From positions 62,001-126,000 of the forward strand of contig NZ_QJSX01000005.1 in the NCBI RefSeq assembly GCF_003217515.1: a stretch of 64,000 nucleotides of DNA, written 5' to 3'. Shown here one piece after another: positions 28,230-37,526 of this stretch. How positions within the stretch are numbered: the stretch's first letter is position 1; each line of letters begins with the position of its first letter. The position numbers and the translations under genes are program-made. The notes beneath the pieces were generated by a model. The model did not search any database. It was not told the origin of the DNA and saw nothing but the letters and a program-made list of their open reading frames with translations. The stretch is from Deinococcus yavapaiensis KR-236. GTDB lineage: Bacteria; Deinococcota; Deinococci; Deinococcales; Deinococcaceae.

Positions 28230-29533
28230 ACCAATGGCTTGACGAACGTCTGAACATCTCGCGCTTGAACGACAAGTTCTTGCGCAAGGCCTTCCCCGTC
28301 CACCACTCGTACTTCCTGGGCGAGATCACGCTCTTCTCGCTGATCATCCTGATTCTCACAGGCGTCCTCTTGGCGCTCTTCTACGAGCCGAGCCAACGTC
28401 TCGTGCCCAATCCTCTCGACCCGGGCAGCGCCACTCAAGTGCCCGCCGCGTACGCCTCGGTCATTCAGATCAACGCGTTGCCGTACGGCGACATGCTGCG
28501 CCGCATTCACCACTGGACGGCGAACATCATGATGGCCGCCGCCGTGCTGCACATGATGCGCATCTACTTCACGGGTTCGTACAAGAAGCCGCGCGAAATC
28601 AACTGGTGGATCGGCGTGCTGCTGCTGATCTTCACGGCCCTCACGGCCCTCACCGGTTACAGCTTGCCGTTCGACAACTACGCCTTCACGACCATCAAGG
28701 TCATCTACGGAATCGCGGGCTCGATTCCCTGGGTCGGCGAGTACATCGCGCAACTCGCGTTCGCAGGCGCATTTCCCGGCGACCGCCTTATCGCGCGCAT
28801 GTACGGCTACCACATCATGCTGCTGCCCGGCGTTCTGCTCGGCCTGACCGCCGCGCACATGCTGCTGATGATCAAGCAGAAGCACACGCAGCCCGGCTAC
28901 GCCAAGCGCATCGCGTACAAGAAGATCGTCGGCGTGCCCTTGCTGCAAGACCAAAGCTTCATCATGGTGATGCTCGGCTTGCTGCTGCTCGGCGTGATCA
29001 TGCTCTTCAGCGCGTTCATCCCGGTGCACCCCGTCGAGTACTACGGTCCTCCTTCCAACAACACGCCGCCCATCAAGCCCGACTGGTACTTCCTGTGGAT
29101 CTTCGGCATCCTCGCGATCCTGCCGTCCACGCTGGAGTTCAAGCTTCTCGGCGGCACCTTCAACTCCGAGTTTCTCGGAGGGGTGCTCGGCGCCGGCCTC
29201 GTCGTCCTCGTGTTCCTCGCTGTGCCCTTCTTGGATCGCTCCAGCGGCAAGGAAATGCACTACTACTCGGAGAACCCCACGGAGTACCCGAAGCGACTCG
29301 CGGCGGGCATCGCCATGACGACCTTGCTGATCGTGCTGAGCGTTGCCGGGTACAAGCCTGAGCTCATCGGCTCGGGCCTGCTGACGAACGAAAACGCCAA
29401 CCCCTTCTTCTGGATCGCCTCGATCGCCCTGCCGGTCTTGATGTACTTCCTGACGCTCGGCATCGTGCGCATGATCAGAACTCTTCGCGAAGCGGACGTG
29501 CGCGATCAAGCGAGCGCCGCCGCCGACGACTGA
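28226..29533 (+). CDS. cytochrome b of bc complex
   Basis: A 435-residue integral membrane subunit in one chain (not split as b6 plus subunit IV). Heme ligands are His pairs in RIHHWTANIMMAAAVLHMM and YGYHIMLLPGVLLGLTAAH. The quinol-site loop reads PDWY instead of the proteobacterial PEWY, a variant known in Gram-positives. The C-terminal helices show no insertions. It ends the operon; a strong terminator follows by 16 bases. Confidence 0.95.
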   Translation: MNQWLDERLNISRLNDKFLRKAFPVHHSYFLGEITLFSLIILILTGVLLALFYEPSQRLVPNPLDPGSATQVPAAYASVIQINALPYGDMLRRIHHWTANIMMAAAVLHMMRIYFTGSYKKPREINWWIGVLLLIFTALTALTGYSLPFDNYAFTTIKVIYGIAGSIPWVGEYIAQLAFAGAFPGDRLIARMYGYHIMLLPGVLLGLTAAHMLLMIKQKHTQPGYAKRIAYKKIVGVPLLQDQSFIMVMLGLLLLGVIMLFSAFIPVHPVEYYGPPSNNTPPIKPDWYFLWIFGILAILPSTLEFKLLGGTFNSEFLGGVLGAGLVVLVFLAVPFLDRSSGKEMHYYSENPTEYPKRLAAGIAMTTLLIVLSVAGYKPELIGSGLLTNENANPFFWIASIALPVLMYFLTLGIVRMIRTLREADVRDQASAAADD

Positions 29534-29548
29534 CCTCGGTGTTTGGAA

Positions 29549-29583
29549 ACGCGCCGCGTCTCACGACGCGGCGCGTTTCTCTT
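29549..29583 (+). terminator. terminator of the cytochrome bc operon
   Basis: A 12-bp stem (ACGCGCCGCGTC / GACGCGGCGCGT) with the loop TCAC, followed by TTCTCTT. Confidence 0.88.
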
Positions 29584-29645
29584 GCAGCCACAGCGCGAAC
29601 ATGAAGACGACTTGCACCGCTCATGCTCTTTACTTTCACGCGTCT

Positions 29646-29651
29646 TATAAC
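29646..29651 (+). promoter_or_regulatory. -10 box of SGNH lipoprotein gene
   Basis: TATAAC ends 9 bases before the ATG at 29661; the leader would be 0-3 bases. Confidence 0.5.
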
Positions 29652-29660
29652 AAATTCGAC

Positions 29661-30773
29661 ATGAAAGGCTTTCTTTTCGGCGGCTTGACGTTGGCGCTCG
29701 CCGCTTGCAGTTCGATCTCCTCGATGTTTCCTCCTGCGCAAAGCCAGCCTCCCGTGGTGGAGAGCGGCTTCAGCGGTTATGTCGCGCTCGGCGATTCGCT
29801 CACGGCGGGCGCTCAGTCGGCGGGCCTCACGGCGAGCGGGCAATCGGCGGCGTACCCCGTCGTCTTGTCACGCTGGGCGGGCCATCCTATCAACGCGCCG
29901 CTCACCAACGATCCAGGCTGTCCTCCACCTTTGGGAGGAAGCCTGACCGCCGCGTCGTGCACCCGCGCCAACCCCGGCGCGGTCGTGTCGAACTTCGCAC
30001 TGACCAGCGCGCGCGTCGCCGACCTCACCAGCACCACGAGTGCGAGCGTCGGCGGCGAGGCGCAGGCGCGTTTGTACAATTTGGTGCTGGGGGCCAATCG
30101 TACGCAGGTCGAAGCGGCGTTGGCGGCGCGGCCGAAGTTCTTGTCCATTTGGATCGGGGCGAACGACGTGCTGGACGCCGCCCTGTTCGGAGATCCGTCT
30201 CGAAGCACTTCGCCGACCGAGTTCCAAGCGGCTTACCGCCGCTTGCTGACGCAGCTGCAACCCCTGGGCGCGAAGACGGTCTTGATCACCGTGCCCGACG
30301 TGACAGCCATGCCCGCCCTCATCCCCGGGCCGAAGCTCGCGCAATCGAACTTGAAGGTCCTCACGACGATCTTTCCGAACTTGCAAGTCGACCGCGCGAG
30401 TTGCGCGGCGAGCGAGAACTTCGTCTCCGCCTCCACCCTCATCGACGCGGGCTCGAACGGAGGCGTGGTTTCGTGCAACGCCCCGAGCGCGCTCACCCCG
30501 AGCGAGGCCGCCACAATTCGCGCGACCGTCGGCGCCTACAACGCCAGCATTCGTGCGCTCGCGGGCGAGTTCGCCGCGAAAGTCCTGGACGTATCGACCC
30601 TGCTTCCGACGGCTGCCGACACGAACGTCAATCTCGACAACGTCATCGCGCCCTTCGGGCCGGACTTTTCGCTCGACGGTGCCCATCCCAGTGGAGTGGG
30701 ACAAGCCAAGATCGCTCGCACGCTCGGTGCGTTCCTCAACGCGCAGTTCGGCACCGCCATCTCTTTGCCGTAA
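29661..30773 (+). CDS. SGNH/GDSL-family hydrolase lipoprotein
   Basis: A 370-residue putative esterase or lipase. The N-terminus is a lipoprotein signal with the lipobox LAAC near residue 16. SGNH blocks are visible: catalytic Ser in ALGDSLTAG near 43, Gly/Asn in WIGANDVLDA near 152 and the Asp-His pair in LDGAHPSG near 345. Four further cysteines suggest disulfides. An upstream in-frame ATG (29601) is less likely, since TATAAC and the lipobox fit 29661. The substrate is unknown. Confidence 0.87.
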   Translation: MKGFLFGGLTLALAACSSISSMFPPAQSQPPVVESGFSGYVALGDSLTAGAQSAGLTASGQSAAYPVVLSRWAGHPINAPLTNDPGCPPPLGGSLTAASCTRANPGAVVSNFALTSARVADLTSTTSASVGGEAQARLYNLVLGANRTQVEAALAARPKFLSIWIGANDVLDAALFGDPSRSTSPTEFQAAYRRLLTQLQPLGAKTVLITVPDVTAMPALIPGPKLAQSNLKVLTTIFPNLQVDRASCAASENFVSASTLIDAGSNGGVVSCNAPSALTPSEAATIRATVGAYNASIRALAGEFAAKVLDVSTLLPTAADTNVNLDNVIAPFGPDFSLDGAHPSGVGQAKIARTLGAFLNAQFGTAISLP

Positions 30774-30776
30774 CAT
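30771..30776 (+). promoter_or_regulatory. -10 box of 64-residue gene, within SGNH stop
   Basis: TAACAT includes the TAA stop of the SGNH gene and ends 6 bases before the ATG at 30783. Confidence 0.4.
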
Positions 30777-30782
30777 TTCGTC

Positions 30783-30977
30783 ATGGATGACGGCTGGAAT
30801 CACCTCGCTCGGCTCGCCCGCACCTCCTCGCTCAGCCTCGACTCCGTCGAGGACGCCAGCGAGGAGGCGCTTCGCTCGTTCGCTCGAGAGGTGCTGTCCG
30901 AGTTGGTGGCACGCGGCCTGCTTGTAGGCAGCGAACCGATCGGGTGCCACGCACGGCCCCGTGAGCGCGGCAACTGA
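30783..30977 (+). CDS. 64-residue small acidic protein
   Basis: A small, helical-looking protein (MDDGWNHLARLARTSSLSL at the start; Glu/Arg/Leu-rich after) with no known family. No Shine-Dalgarno is present, but TAACAT lies 6 bases before the ATG, matching the leaderless genes around it. The C-terminal 12 residues look disordered. Confidence 0.5.
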   Translation: MDDGWNHLARLARTSSLSLDSVEDASEEALRSFAREVLSELVARGLLVGSEPIGCHARPRERGN

Positions 30978-30993
30978 CGATCAGCGCGTGCGC

Positions 30994-30999
30994 TAAAAT
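30994..30999 (+). promoter_or_regulatory. -10 box of yebC (leaderless)
   Basis: TAAAAT ends 7 bases before the ATG at 31007; there is no Shine-Dalgarno. Confidence 0.6.
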
Positions 31000-31006
31000 A
31001 CTCGTT

Positions 31007-31738
31007 ATGGCAGGTCACAGCAAGTGGGCTCAAATCAAGCGCAAGAAAGGCGCGAACGACAAGAAGCGCAGCGCCATCATCAGTAAGCACATTCGCGCCA
31101 TCACGGCGGCTGTCCGCTCGGGCGGCAGCGGCGACCCGGCGGCGAATCTCAGTCTCAAGAACGCCATTGCCGCCGCGAAGACGGACACCGTGCCCGCCGA
31201 CAACATCGACAACGCCATCAAGCGGGCGGTCGGTGGCGCGGAAGGCAGCGCGGAGTACAAGGAAGTCACGTACGAAGGGTACGGTCCTGGCGGAACGGCC
31301 ATTTTGATCGAGACCTTGACGGACAACGTGAACCGTACGGTCGGCGAAATTCGCGCGGTGTTCAACAAGCGTGGCGGCTCGCTCGGCAACAGCGGCTCGG
31401 TGGCGTGGCAGTTCGACAAGAAGGGCGTCATCCTCGTCCAAGAGACGAGCGAGGACGCGCAGGAAGCGGCGATCGAACTCGGCGCGGAGGACTTCCAGGA
31501 ATCCGAGGACGGTCTCGAAATCAGCACGGCGCCCGCCGATCTGTACGCCGTCTCGGAAGGTCTCGCCAAACGCGGCTTCACCGTGGAGAGCGCGCAGATT
31601 TCCATGATCGCGAGCAACACCGTCGACGTGTCGGGCTCGGACGCCGACAAGGTGATGGCGTTGCTCGAAGCGATCGAAGATCTCGACGACGTGCAAAACG
31701 TCTACAGCAACGCCGACCTCAGCAACGTCGAAGCGTGA
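31007..31738 (+). CDS. yebC: YebC/PmpR family protein
   Basis: A 243-residue protein of the conserved YebC/PmpR family, known as a DNA-binding regulator and, from recent work, as a factor relieving ribosome stalling at polyproline. The N-terminus MAGHSKWAQIKRKKGANDKKR and the block YEGYGPGGTAILIETLTDNVNRT are diagnostic. The start follows TAAAAT by seven bases (leaderless). It is followed by the RicT-like gene after 47 bases. Confidence 0.94.
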   Translation: MAGHSKWAQIKRKKGANDKKRSAIISKHIRAITAAVRSGGSGDPAANLSLKNAIAAAKTDTVPADNIDNAIKRAVGGAEGSAEYKEVTYEGYGPGGTAILIETLTDNVNRTVGEIRAVFNKRGGSLGNSGSVAWQFDKKGVILVQETSEDAQEAAIELGAEDFQESEDGLEISTAPADLYAVSEGLAKRGFTVESAQISMIASNTVDVSGSDADKVMALLEAIEDLDDVQNVYSNADLSNVEA

Positions 31739-31785
31739 CCTCGCTTCCCACGTGAGCGTGGCGTTCGTGAAATCCTGAGACCCTC

Positions 31786-32598
31786 ATGTTCATTCAAGCC
31801 GTACGTTTCGATCACTCGCCGCAGTTGCACGACATGAACGCGGACGTTCCTTACGACGTCGGCGCGCGTGTCGTCGTGCAAAGTCGACGCGGCTTGGAGA
31901 TGGCGCGGGTGCGTGGCGAGCCGCACCTCGCGCCGTCTGAGCCGAAACCCATGACGATCCTGCGAACGGCGACGCCCGAGGACCTCGAGACGCACGAGCA
32001 ACTCGTGCGCGAAGGCGAAGACCTCAAGTGGCTCGCTCGCGCTCGGGCCCGCTCGCGTGGCTTGAGCGTCAAGATCGTCTCGTGCGAATTCACGCTCGAC
32101 GGAGCCTTGCTCACCATCAGCTACAGTGCCGACGAGCGCATCGAACTCGGCAACCTCGTGCAGGACCTGCGATCGCACACGAAGGCGAAAATCAACTTCT
32201 TGGCCGTCGGTCCGCGCGAGCAGGCCATGACGATCGGCGCGCTCGGAGCTTGCGGACGCGAGAACTGCTCCAGCACGCACTTGCAGGACTTCGCGCCCGT
32301 CTCGATTCGCATGGCGCGCGATCAACAGTTACCGCTCAATCCCGAGAAGCTCAGCGGGCCGTGCGGACGTCTGCTGTGCTGCTTGCAATTCGAGCACACG
32401 ATGTACCAGGAACTCCTCAAGGAGTTGCCGCGCAAGAATGCCAAGGTGTGCCACACCGAGAGCGGCGCGTGCGGAAAAGTCGTGAAGCTCAATCCGCTGG
32501 CCGGCACGGTGGACGTGTACACGGACGCGGGCCTGTTGGCGGGCGTGAAGCCCGACGAGTTGACGCCGTGGAGCGGCAACGACAAGAACCCGTCCTGA
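31786..32598 (+). CDS. PSP1 domain protein, RicT/YaaT-like
   Basis: A 270-residue PSP1-domain protein. RicT in Bacillus is part of the Ric complex that helps RNase Y mature mRNAs and binds Fe-S clusters. The diagnostic cysteines are present here: CGRENCSS near 158-163 and CGRLLCCLQFEH near 195-201, plus two in the C-terminal tail (VCHTESGACG). The N-terminal part (VPYDVGARVVVQSRRGLE) matches PSP1. Whether partners RicA/RicF exist elsewhere cannot be seen. Confidence 0.9.
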   Translation: MFIQAVRFDHSPQLHDMNADVPYDVGARVVVQSRRGLEMARVRGEPHLAPSEPKPMTILRTATPEDLETHEQLVREGEDLKWLARARARSRGLSVKIVSCEFTLDGALLTISYSADERIELGNLVQDLRSHTKAKINFLAVGPREQAMTIGALGACGRENCSSTHLQDFAPVSIRMARDQQLPLNPEKLSGPCGRLLCCLQFEHTMYQELLKELPRKNAKVCHTESGACGKVVKLNPLAGTVDVYTDAGLLAGVKPDELTPWSGNDKNPS

Positions 32599-32619
32599 AG
32601 GGTTCACTCGAATCCACGT

Positions 32620-33102
32620 TCACTCCATTCGGTCGAGTGCGTGCACGACGTACGTGACGGAGCGCCTTCCGAGCGGTACCTCGAAGGCCTCTCCGACCTG
32701 CCTGCCGAGCAAGCGTGACCCGACCGGGCTGTCCGTACTGATGCGGGCCACGCCATCGATCGTTCCGGTCACTTCGGCAGGACTGACGAGTTGTACACGC
32801 AGCTCACGCCCACTCGCTACGTCACGTAGCGCGACGACCGCGCCAATGGTCGCGGTGCTCACGTCCAGCGTTTCGCTTTCCAACACGACCGCGCGAGCGA
32901 GCGTGTCCTCGATTTCCTGAAGGCGTGCTTCCACGGCAAGCAGGTGATCTTGTGCTTCGCTCAACCCGAGGTTCTCCGCGTCGTTCGCTTCGAGTTGATC
33001 GCGCACGACACGCCGAGCGTCCTCCAATCGGTCCCGCTGCTGCTGCAGCGCCCGCTCCAGACGTGCGTACCCTTGGGGGGTCAGCTTGATCTCGTGCTGC
33101 AT
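32620..33102 (-). CDS. Gre-family transcription factor, second Gfh-like paralogue
   Basis: A 160-residue GreA/GreB-fold protein with an N-terminal coiled coil (ARLERALQQQRDRLEDARRV) and a C-terminal FKBP-like domain ending near VTYVVHALDR. At the coiled-coil tip the canonical GreA pattern GDLSEN is replaced by EANDAENLGLSE, so its action on the polymerase secondary channel is likely altered. D. radiodurans is known to have GreA plus two Gfh factors; this fits Gfh2 better than GreA, by inference. The start is ATG 33102 after CGGAGGAC. It lies 78 bases after the Cas2-fold gene, with a terminator between. Confidence 0.8.
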   Translation of the reverse strand: MQHEIKLTPQGYARLERALQQQRDRLEDARRVVRDQLEANDAENLGLSEAQDHLLAVEARLQEIEDTLARAVVLESETLDVSTATIGAVVALRDVASGRELRVQLVSPAEVTGTIDGVARISTDSPVGSRLLGRQVGEAFEVPLGRRSVTYVVHALDRME

Positions 33103-33144
33103 GGTCGTCCTCCGAGAACGTGGTCTCGTACCCCGATGGCAAGA

Positions 33145-33169
33145 AAGCAAAAGACGTCGGGCCCGACGT
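33145..33169 (-). terminator. palindromic terminator after Cas2-fold gene
   Basis: The perfect 16-base palindrome ACGTCGGGCCCGACGT is followed on the minus strand by CTTTTGCTTTCTT. The usable stem is 6 bp with a GGCC loop. Confidence 0.6.
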
Positions 33170-33180
33170 GGTGGCGATGA

Positions 33181-33495
33181 TCAGAAGCCCTTGCTGGCGG
33201 CTTTGCGCCACCACTCCACGTTTTCGGTGCTTATGAAAGCTCGCGCTTCACTCAAACGAATGGGCGTGATCACCCAACGGCTGCTCTGGGAAACGCTGAC
33301 CCTCATCGCGCCCACCGTCTCCTTCATCTGTTCCTGCAACTGTTTGGTGGTCAAAGAGCACGCGATGAGCCACGTGGACTCCAACACGTGCGCCCAACCG
33401 TTCGAACCCATGAGCTTCAACGCTTCGAACAACGCTTGATACTCCTCGCTCGTCGCGTCTTTCAAGTCGTACGAGATCATGTACATCTGCGCCAT
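33181..33495 (-). CDS. Cas2/SinR-like small protein
   Basis: A 104-residue protein whose N-terminus (MYMISYDLKDATSEEYQALFEAL, then GWAHVLESTWLIAC) looks like the ferredoxin-like Cas2/VapD fold seen in proteins annotated SinR-like. There is no CRISPR array or cas gene around it. The Asp of ISYDL matches the Cas2 catalytic position, so RNase activity is possible but unproven. -10 TACACT lies 5 bases before the ATG at 33495 (leaderless). Its terminator separates it from the Gre-family gene downstream. Confidence 0.65.
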   Translation of the reverse strand: MAQMYMISYDLKDATSEEYQALFEALKLMGSNGWAHVLESTWLIACSLTTKQLQEQMKETVGAMRVSVSQSSRWVITPIRLSEARAFISTENVEWWRKAASKGF

Positions 33496-33500
33496 ACGGC

Positions 33501-33506
33501 AGTGTA
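33501..33506 (-). promoter_or_regulatory. -10 box of Cas2-fold gene (leaderless)
   Basis: TACACT on the minus strand ends 5 bases before the ATG at 33495. Confidence 0.55.
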
Positions 33507-33604
33507 CGTCGCTGATCGTCCGATCGTAGCGCGCCCTGGCGGCCCGTGGAAGTGCTTGAACGGAGTCGGGGAAGCACCCAGGTGCTTGCTCCCGAGAGCA
33601 GGAC

Positions 33605-33633
33605 TTGCCAAGGATGCCGCCGCGACCTATACT
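33605..33633 (+). promoter_or_regulatory. tRNA-Trp promoter
   Basis: TTGCCA (33605-33610) and TATACT (33628-33633) are 17 bases apart, about 50 bases before the mature tRNA. This is the best sigma-70-type promoter in the window. Confidence 0.85.
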
Positions 33634-33682
33634 GTGTCTCCGGACGAGCGGAAGCAGTTTTTCTCGTCTGGGACGTATTCGC

Positions 33683-33759
33683 GGGTCCTTAGCTCAGCCT
33701 GGTAGAGCAACGGTCTCCAAAACCGTGGGTCGTAGGTTCGAATCCTTCAGGGCCCGCCA
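33683..33759 (+). tRNA. trnW: tRNA-Trp (CCA anticodon)
   Basis: A 77-base cloverleaf. The acceptor is GGGTCCT / AGGGCCC with one G-U pair, the D arm GCTC/GAGC, and the anticodon stem ACGGT/ACCGT with loop CTCCAAA and anticodon CCA. The T loop is TTCGAAT and the discriminator G. The CCA end is encoded. The T stem (GTAGG / CCTTC) has a U-U mismatch at the second pair from the outside. It has its own promoter and terminator. Confidence 0.96.
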
Positions 33760-33764
33760 AGCGA

Positions 33765-33794
33765 AAACCCCGTCTTAGACGGGGTTTCTTTTTT
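33765..33794 (+). terminator. terminator of tRNA-Trp
   Basis: The stem AAACCCCGTC / GACGGGGTTT with the loop TTA is followed by CTTTTTT, five bases after the tRNA CCA. Confidence 0.92.
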
Positions 33795-34077
33795 CCTTCG
33801 AGTTGCTCGTCGGTCTTCGCGCGTCACCCTCCACTCGACACAACGCCCAGCCCCCACCGGAACGTGGGGAGAGGCATGAGGTGAGCGGGGCAGTGTAAGC
33901 CTATTGGAGCCGCCGCCCAGTGATACATCAAGAAATTCATGCGGCGTGGAAGCTTGTTGCCAGTTCCCTCCCTGCCGGAAACGTGTTCAATCGTGTCTGC
34001 CGCGCTCGGCATCGGATCGGCAGACACGTCATTCGCGAGCAGGCCGAGAACCCGGCCCGCTCGCAGGAATTCTCCGC
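33795..34077. other. 283-base non-coding stretch
   Basis: No credible gene. It contains a 10-bp inverted repeat CGTGTCTGCC / GGCAGACACG (33992-34001 and 34019-34028) about 50 bases downstream of galK, with no T tract on either side. It could be a weak galK terminator or a processing hairpin. Confidence 0.45.
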
Positions 34078-35190
<1,113 letters not shown>

Positions 35191-35191
35191 T

Positions 35192-36283
35192 TCATTTCTC
35201 CAGTACGGCAGGTCGGGGACCGAACGTGCTTTCGACGGTCGGCCAAGCGGGGTCGAGGGTCAGGACTTGGTGTGCCCCGGCAGAGTCCATGAAAATGGTG
35301 TCCTCAATCTTCGCGCCGATCACGCTAGGATTCCAGGCAAGGGCGCAGTTCGGCGGCAAAACGTCCTTCGTGTCGGGCGTGACGATGACTTCGCGTGCTC
35401 GGTAGCCCGTCAAGCCGCCTTGGTGGTGCTGATTGATGGCGTCGCGCTCGCCGACGTCCTCGTACGCGCGGCGCAAGGTGTCGTAGAGGTCGTCGAACCG
35501 AGCGCCGAGTCTGCAGGCTTCGAGGACGCGCGCCTCCACCGTCCGGACTTTCTCGTGCGCTTCGGCGCTGCGCTCGTCGAGCTTTCCGAAGCTCACGAAG
35601 CGCGTGATGCTGACGTACAGCCCTTGGCCTCGGGCGCAGAACACCAGGCCTCCGTACGAGCCGACGGGGTCGTCTTTGGTGACGAAGTGGCGGTAGAGGG
35701 CGAGGCGGCGCTCTCCGGCCGCCATCACGAGACCGGGTTCCAAGCCGCGCTTCACGAGGGCCGCCGAGCCCGCCGCCGCGAGGTCGCGTTCGGTCCACGT
35801 CGGTTCGCAGGCCGTGAGGGCTTCGGTCATCGCTTCGGCGGCGAGGCGGCCCACGGTGCGCAGACGGCCGCTTTCGCTGTTGTCGAGCAAAGTCCAGCGC
35901 ATCGACCATGCCGACGCGGGCAAGGGGTCCTCGCCAGGCGCGGGGCGGTCGGAGAGGACGTGCCCGGGCGCTTGCTCGTTCACGAAAGCGTCTTTGGCGC
36001 TCGCGTCCGCCCAAGGGTGCGACCAGACTTGCAAGGGTCCGACGATTTCCTCGTCGCGCAATCGGTCCGCCTCGATTTCGTCCGTCAGGATCCAAGCGCC
36101 TTCCTTCGTGAGGAAGACTTCGGCCACGCCGACGTCCGACGCGAGCACGACGACGTTGGAACCGCCCGCCGTCACCCACGCGAACCAATCGATGCCGCGC
36201 AGCCGTACGCCGTCCGCCCCGGCTTCCTCCATCAAGTTCACGAGCCGTCCGAGTTTCGCGGCGACTTCCTGCGCTCGATTCAC
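35192..36283 (-). CDS. M24-fold (aminopeptidase P/creatinase-like) protein lacking metal ligands
   Basis: A 363-residue protein with the two-domain layout of Xaa-Pro peptidases: an N-terminal creatinase-like domain (about 1-130) and a pita-bread domain. The positions that normally supply the metal site are altered. The first Asp block reads YVSITRFVSFG instead of a D-x-T-R pattern, and the His block reads HQGGLTGY; only a later Glu (KIEDTIF) is kept. It is therefore probably not a metallopeptidase. It lies between galT and galK, 13 bases after the galT stop, and starts at GTG 36283 after GGAGGG. Its role in galactose metabolism is unknown. Confidence 0.8.
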   Translation of the reverse strand: MNRAQEVAAKLGRLVNLMEEAGADGVRLRGIDWFAWVTAGGSNVVVLASDVGVAEVFLTKEGAWILTDEIEADRLRDEEIVGPLQVWSHPWADASAKDAFVNEQAPGHVLSDRPAPGEDPLPASAWSMRWTLLDNSESGRLRTVGRLAAEAMTEALTACEPTWTERDLAAAGSAALVKRGLEPGLVMAAGERRLALYRHFVTKDDPVGSYGGLVFCARGQGLYVSITRFVSFGKLDERSAEAHEKVRTVEARVLEACRLGARFDDLYDTLRRAYEDVGERDAINQHHQGGLTGYRAREVIVTPDTKDVLPPNCALAWNPSVIGAKIEDTIFMDSAGAHQVLTLDPAWPTVESTFGPRPAVLEK

Positions 36284-36296
36284 GAATCCCTCCGGC

Positions 36297-37424
36297 TCAT
36301 GACGCCCCCGGGAGTTTCACGGCGCGAAGCTCTGCCGCCTTCGCCTCGGGCAGCGCGTCGTTGGCGAACACGCCCGCACCCTGCTCGGTTCCGGCGAGGT
36401 ACTTCAGCTTGCCCTTGGCGCGCAGATACGGGTAAAACTCGATGTGCAGCGGCCACTCTGGGTAATCGGTGCCGTCCGTGGGCGCTTGGTGGATGGTCAT
36501 GAGGTACGGCATGGGCTGTTCGAAGAGGGCGTCGAAGCGGCGCACGGTGTCCGAGATGAGAGCGGCGAAGGCGCGGCGCTCCTGCTGCGAGAGGTCGGAC
36601 AGGCGCGTAGCGGCGCGGGCGGGTACGATCCACGTCTCGAAGGCGTAACGCGCGAACGGCGGCACGACGCTCAGCGCCTCTCCGGCGTCCGTCACGACGC
36701 GGGTGCTCGCGGCGCGCTCGGTACGAACGAAGGTCTCCAGCCACGCCTCCCCGTGACTTTCGCGGTGGGCGCGCGCCATTTGCAGCGTGCGAACTTGCAC
36801 GGGCGGCAGAAAGTCGTACGCGTAGATTTGACCGTGAGGGTGATGCAGCGTCACGCCGACTTCCACGCCGCGATTCTCGAAGGGCAGGACGTACGCGAGG
36901 CCCCGCTCGGCGAGGCGCGTGGTGCGGTCCGCCCAGACGTCCACGAGAAGTTCGACGTGCGAGGCGTCGAGCTCGCCGACGTTCGTGTTCGGATCCTGCG
37001 AGTACACGACGACTTCGCACGCGCCCACGCCGTCGGCCGTCAAGGTGCCGTCGATGGTCGGGGCCGGGCCGGGCTCGGGCACGAGGCTCGGAAAGCGGTT
37101 TTCGAAGACGGCGACGTCGTACGCGCCTTGAGGTAATTCCGTGGGGTTCTCGGGATCGCGGGTCGGCGCGAGCGGATTGTAGTTCGGAGGCGGCAGGAAC
37201 GGACGGTTTTGCCGGTAAGCGGCGTAGATGACCCACTCACCGCGCAGAGGATGCCAGCGCAGGTGCGGCGTGGCGGCGACCGCTTCGGGGCTGGGCGAGG
37301 GAATGTCGCCGACGTCGATGTGCGTTCTCGAGTACAACCACAATTTGCGCCCGTCCGGCTTGACGTACTCGGCTCGTTCGTATCGGTTGGGGGGCAAGGA
37401 GTTTTGGGCGCTCGAAGCGTTCAT
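36297..37424 (-). CDS. galT: galactose-1-phosphate uridylyltransferase
   Basis: Exchanges UMP between UDP-glucose and galactose 1-phosphate. The 375-residue HIT-superfamily protein has the active-site motif HHPHGQIYAY (His nucleophile) near 175. The C-terminal half ends with the HIEFYPYLRAKGKLKYLAG block typical of GalT. The start is ATG 37424, directly after TGGAGGAC; ATG 37436 is the other option. A well-formed promoter lies 56-84 bases upstream, so galT-M24-galK can be expressed apart from the glycosidases. Confidence 0.95.
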   Translation of the reverse strand: MNASSAQNSLPPNRYERAEYVKPDGRKLWLYSRTHIDVGDIPSPSPEAVAATPHLRWHPLRGEWVIYAAYRQNRPFLPPPNYNPLAPTRDPENPTELPQGAYDVAVFENRFPSLVPEPGPAPTIDGTLTADGVGACEVVVYSQDPNTNVGELDASHVELLVDVWADRTTRLAERGLAYVLPFENRGVEVGVTLHHPHGQIYAYDFLPPVQVRTLQMARAHRESHGEAWLETFVRTERAASTRVVTDAGEALSVVPPFARYAFETWIVPARAATRLSDLSQQERRAFAALISDTVRRFDALFEQPMPYLMTIHQAPTDGTDYPEWPLHIEFYPYLRAKGKLKYLAGTEQGAGVFANDALPEAKAAELRAVKLPGAS

Positions 37425-37479
37425 GAAGTCCTCCATGGAGCGGGGGGGCTCTCGATTCACCCCCACGCGTTACTTCCTT

Positions 37480-37508
37480 ACCTTACTTTCGTGTTTTTCG
37501 AATCGCAA
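37480..37508 (-). promoter_or_regulatory. internal promoter before galT
   Basis: On the minus strand, TTGCGA (37508-37503) and TAAGGT (37485-37480) are separated by 17 bases. They lie in the gap between the alpha-galactosidase gene and galT. Confidence 0.65.
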
Positions 37509-37526
37509 CCGTTGAAGCGTCGACCC

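Noticed and set aside
33181..33495. Cas2-like gene as a sign of a CRISPR locus
   Set aside because: No repeat array, cas1 or other cas gene occurs in the window.
33572..33587. AAGCACC-CA-GGTGCTT inverted repeat upstream of tRNA-Trp, considered as a terminator or operator
   Set aside because: Only 7 bp with a 2-base centre and no T tract; likely chance, and not tied to either flanking gene.
33795..34077. Possible decayed transposase next to the tRNA
   Set aside because: No transposase-like reading frame, terminal repeats or target duplication could be seen.
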